The notes under the pieces were generated by a model. That model had not been told where the DNA came from, searched no databases, and saw only the letters and a list, made by a program, of their open reading frames with translations. This document shows, piece by piece, positions 4,490 to 5,914 of a DNA stretch of 5,914 bases. The DNA is from an uncultured Mediterranea sp. GTDB taxonomy: Bacteria; Bacteroidota; Bacteroidia; Bacteroidales; Bacteroidaceae. How positions within the stretch are numbered: position 1 is the first letter of the stretch; each line of letters opens with the position of its first letter. The translations under genes were made by a program, and so were the position numbers. The stretch lies in contig CAMGAL010000141.1 in NCBI GenBank assembly GCA_946007445.1, positions 1 through 5,914 of the forward strand. The letters run 5' to 3'.

Positions 4490-5914
4490 TCAACTGATGG
4501 CTGCCCAGTTGACATTCGTCTTTCGGAGATTTTTCAGCTGTTGCCACAGCAGTGCGTTTTCGGGCAACTCACCTTCCGGGTCTTTCTCGACAATTTGCTG
4601 CGCCACCTCGCGTACATATTGCAGCAACTGTCCGTCACGCACGATGTCGGCTATCTTCAGGTCGAAAGCCACCCCACTCTGCTGGGTACCCTCCAGATCG
4701 CCCGGGCCTCGCAGTTTGAGGTCGGCTTCGGCTATCTCAAACCCGTCGTTGGTGCGCACCATGATTTCAATGCGCTTGCGTGTATCTTCGGCCAGCTTAA
4801 AGCCCGTGACCAGAATACAGAATGACTGGTCGGCACCCCGCCCCACACGGCCTCGCAACTGGTGGAGCTGCGAAAGACCGAAGCGCTCGGCATTCTCGAT
4901 GACCATGACCGAGGCATTGGGCACATTGACGCCCACCTCGATGACGGTGGTAGCCACCATAATCTGCGCCTCACCCGACACGAAGAGTTGCATCTGGGCA
5001 TCCTTCTCAGCCGCCTTCATCTGGCCATGCACCTTGCATACCCGGCAGTCGGGGAACGCCTCGCAGATGTGCAGGTAGCCCTCCTCCAGGTTCTTGAGAT
5101 CAATCTTCTCGCTCTCCTTGATGAGCGGATAGACCATATAGACCTGCCGGCCCTCGGCTATCTGCTTGCGGATGGAGGCATAGAGCGCGGCCCGATGGCT
5201 ATCGAATTGATGGAGGGTGACAATAGGTTTACGGCCCGGAGGCAGTTCGTCGATGACAGACACGTCCAGGTCGCCATAGAGAGTCATGGCCAACGTGCGT
5301 GGAATGGGGGTAGCGGTCATCACCAGCACATGGGGCGGCTGCACATTCTTGCCCCACAGCCGGGCCCGCTGGGCCACCCCAAAGCGGTGTTGCTCGTCAA
5401 TGACCACCAGACCCAGACGGGCAAAGTGGACGGTATCCTCTATCACGGCATGGGTGCCGATGAGAATCTGCACCTCGCCGGCCAGCAAGCCGGAGAGGAT
5501 GGCTTCGCGTCGCTTGCCCTTGATGGAGCCGGTGAGCAACTCCACGCGGATATTCATGCCATAGAGCATCCGGGTGATGGTCTCGAAATGCTGGTTTGCC
5601 AAAATCTCGGTAGGGGCCATGAGGCAGGCCTGGAAATCATTGTCCAGTGCCATCAGCATGGACATGAGCGCCACCAGTGTCTTGCCCTGCAGGAGGCGGT
5701 TCATCTGTCGTCCCGAACCCAGGTCGCGGCGTATCTCCTTGAGCACCCGCTTTTGGGCACCTGTCAAGGCAAAGGGCAGGTTCTGCTCATAGAAGGTATG
5801 AAACACCTCACCCACCTTGTCGAAGCGGAAGCCGCGATACTTGTGCTGCCGCTCCTTGGCATAGCGCAGGATGTTGAGCTGCACATAGAACAGCTCCTCA
5901 AACTTCAGCCGATA
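4490..5914 (-). CDS. recG: ATP-dependent DNA helicase RecG, C-terminal two thirds (5' end outside window), with P-loop deletion
   Basis: The 474 visible residues belong to a protein of about 700; the N-terminal wedge domain is beyond base 5914. RecG remodels stalled replication forks and Holliday junctions by ATP-driven translocation on double-stranded DNA. Intact motifs, numbered in the visible fragment, are the Q-type block FALTGAQKRV, motif Ia APTEIL, motif II DEQH (173-176), motif III TATPIPRTL (200-208), motif V TTVIEVGVNVP (322-332), motif VI QLRGRVGRG (352-360) and the RecG-specific DLKLRGPGDLEGTQQSG. Motif I is broken: the family sequence LLQGDVGSGKT reads LLQGKT here (G77, K78, T79 at 5686-5678). 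Five residues are missing in frame, and without the P-loop glycines ATP binding should fail. There is no stop or frameshift elsewhere and the C terminus is normal. Identity as RecG is secure; activity is doubtful unless the deletion is an assembly error. Confidence 0.95.
   Translation of the reverse strand, partial: YRLKFEELFYVQLNILRYAKERQHKYRGFRFDKVGEVFHTFYEQNLPFALTGAQKRVLKEIRRDLGSGRQMNRLLQGKTLVALMSMLMALDNDFQACLMAPTEILANQHFETITRMLYGMNIRVELLTGSIKGKRREAILSGLLAGEVQILIGTHAVIEDTVHFARLGLVVIDEQHRFGVAQRARLWGKNVQPPHVLVMTATPIPRTLAMTLYGDLDVSVIDELPPGRKPIVTLHQFDSHRAALYASIRKQIAEGRQVYMVYPLIKESEKIDLKNLEEGYLHICEAFPDCRVCKVHGQMKAAEKDAQMQLFVSGEAQIMVATTVIEVGVNVPNASVMVIENAERFGLSQLHQLRGRVGRGADQSFCILVTGFKLAEDTRKRIEIMVRTNDGFEIAEADLKLRGPGDLEGTQQSGVAFDLKIADIVRDGQLLQYVREVAQQIVEKDPEGELPENALLWQQLKNLRKTNVNWAAIS

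Overview
This window looks like chromosomal DNA from a Bacteroidales bacterium, probably of the Bacteroidaceae and with fairly GC-rich coding sequence. The evidence is protein similarity to Bacteroides-type families recalled from memory, two exact TAnnTTTG promoter boxes of the Bacteroidetes primary sigma factor at suitable spacing, no strong Shine-Dalgarno sequences, and a tRNA gene without an encoded CCA. No mobile element, CRISPR array, prophage or gene cassette is visible. This is mostly housekeeping DNA with a few local oddities.

Layout. On the + strand, the window opens with the 3' end of an NADP-type glutamate dehydrogenase (gdhA, 2-337), followed by a GC-rich hairpin and an intrinsic terminator. 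A textbook Bacteroides promoter (496-528) then drives a two-gene unit: an M24 metallopeptidase (554-1717) and, 9 bases later, a SpoU/TrmH-type RNA 2'-O-methyltransferase (1727-2530). A perfect 13-bp inverted repeat (2541-2591) fills the gap to a desulfoferrodoxin/superoxide reductase (2593-2985). Next comes tRNA-Pro(GGG) (3143-3217) with its own promoter and terminator.

The second half is on the - strand and converges on the tRNA: a secreted M23 endopeptidase with a C-terminal LysM domain (3405-4277), and the C-terminal two thirds of RecG helicase (4490-5914, running off the window). The two transcription directions meet between 3217 and 3405, where each side has its own hairpin terminator.

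Functionally the genes are not one pathway: nitrogen assimilation (gdhA), peptide turnover (M24), RNA modification (SpoU), detoxification of superoxide in an anaerobe (desulfoferrodoxin), translation (tRNA-Pro), cell-wall remodelling (M23/LysM) and repair of stalled replication forks (RecG).

The main oddity is in recG. The Walker A P-loop, expected as GDVGSGKT, reads only GKT: five residues (15 bases) are missing in frame, while every other helicase motif is intact. This is either a real loss of ATPase function or an assembly error. The second is the perfect inverted repeat that ends one base before the desulfoferrodoxin start codon, a candidate operator or RNA switch. A third is that the M24 enzyme keeps all five metal ligands but lacks the second-shell histidines and the arginine of classical aminopeptidase P.
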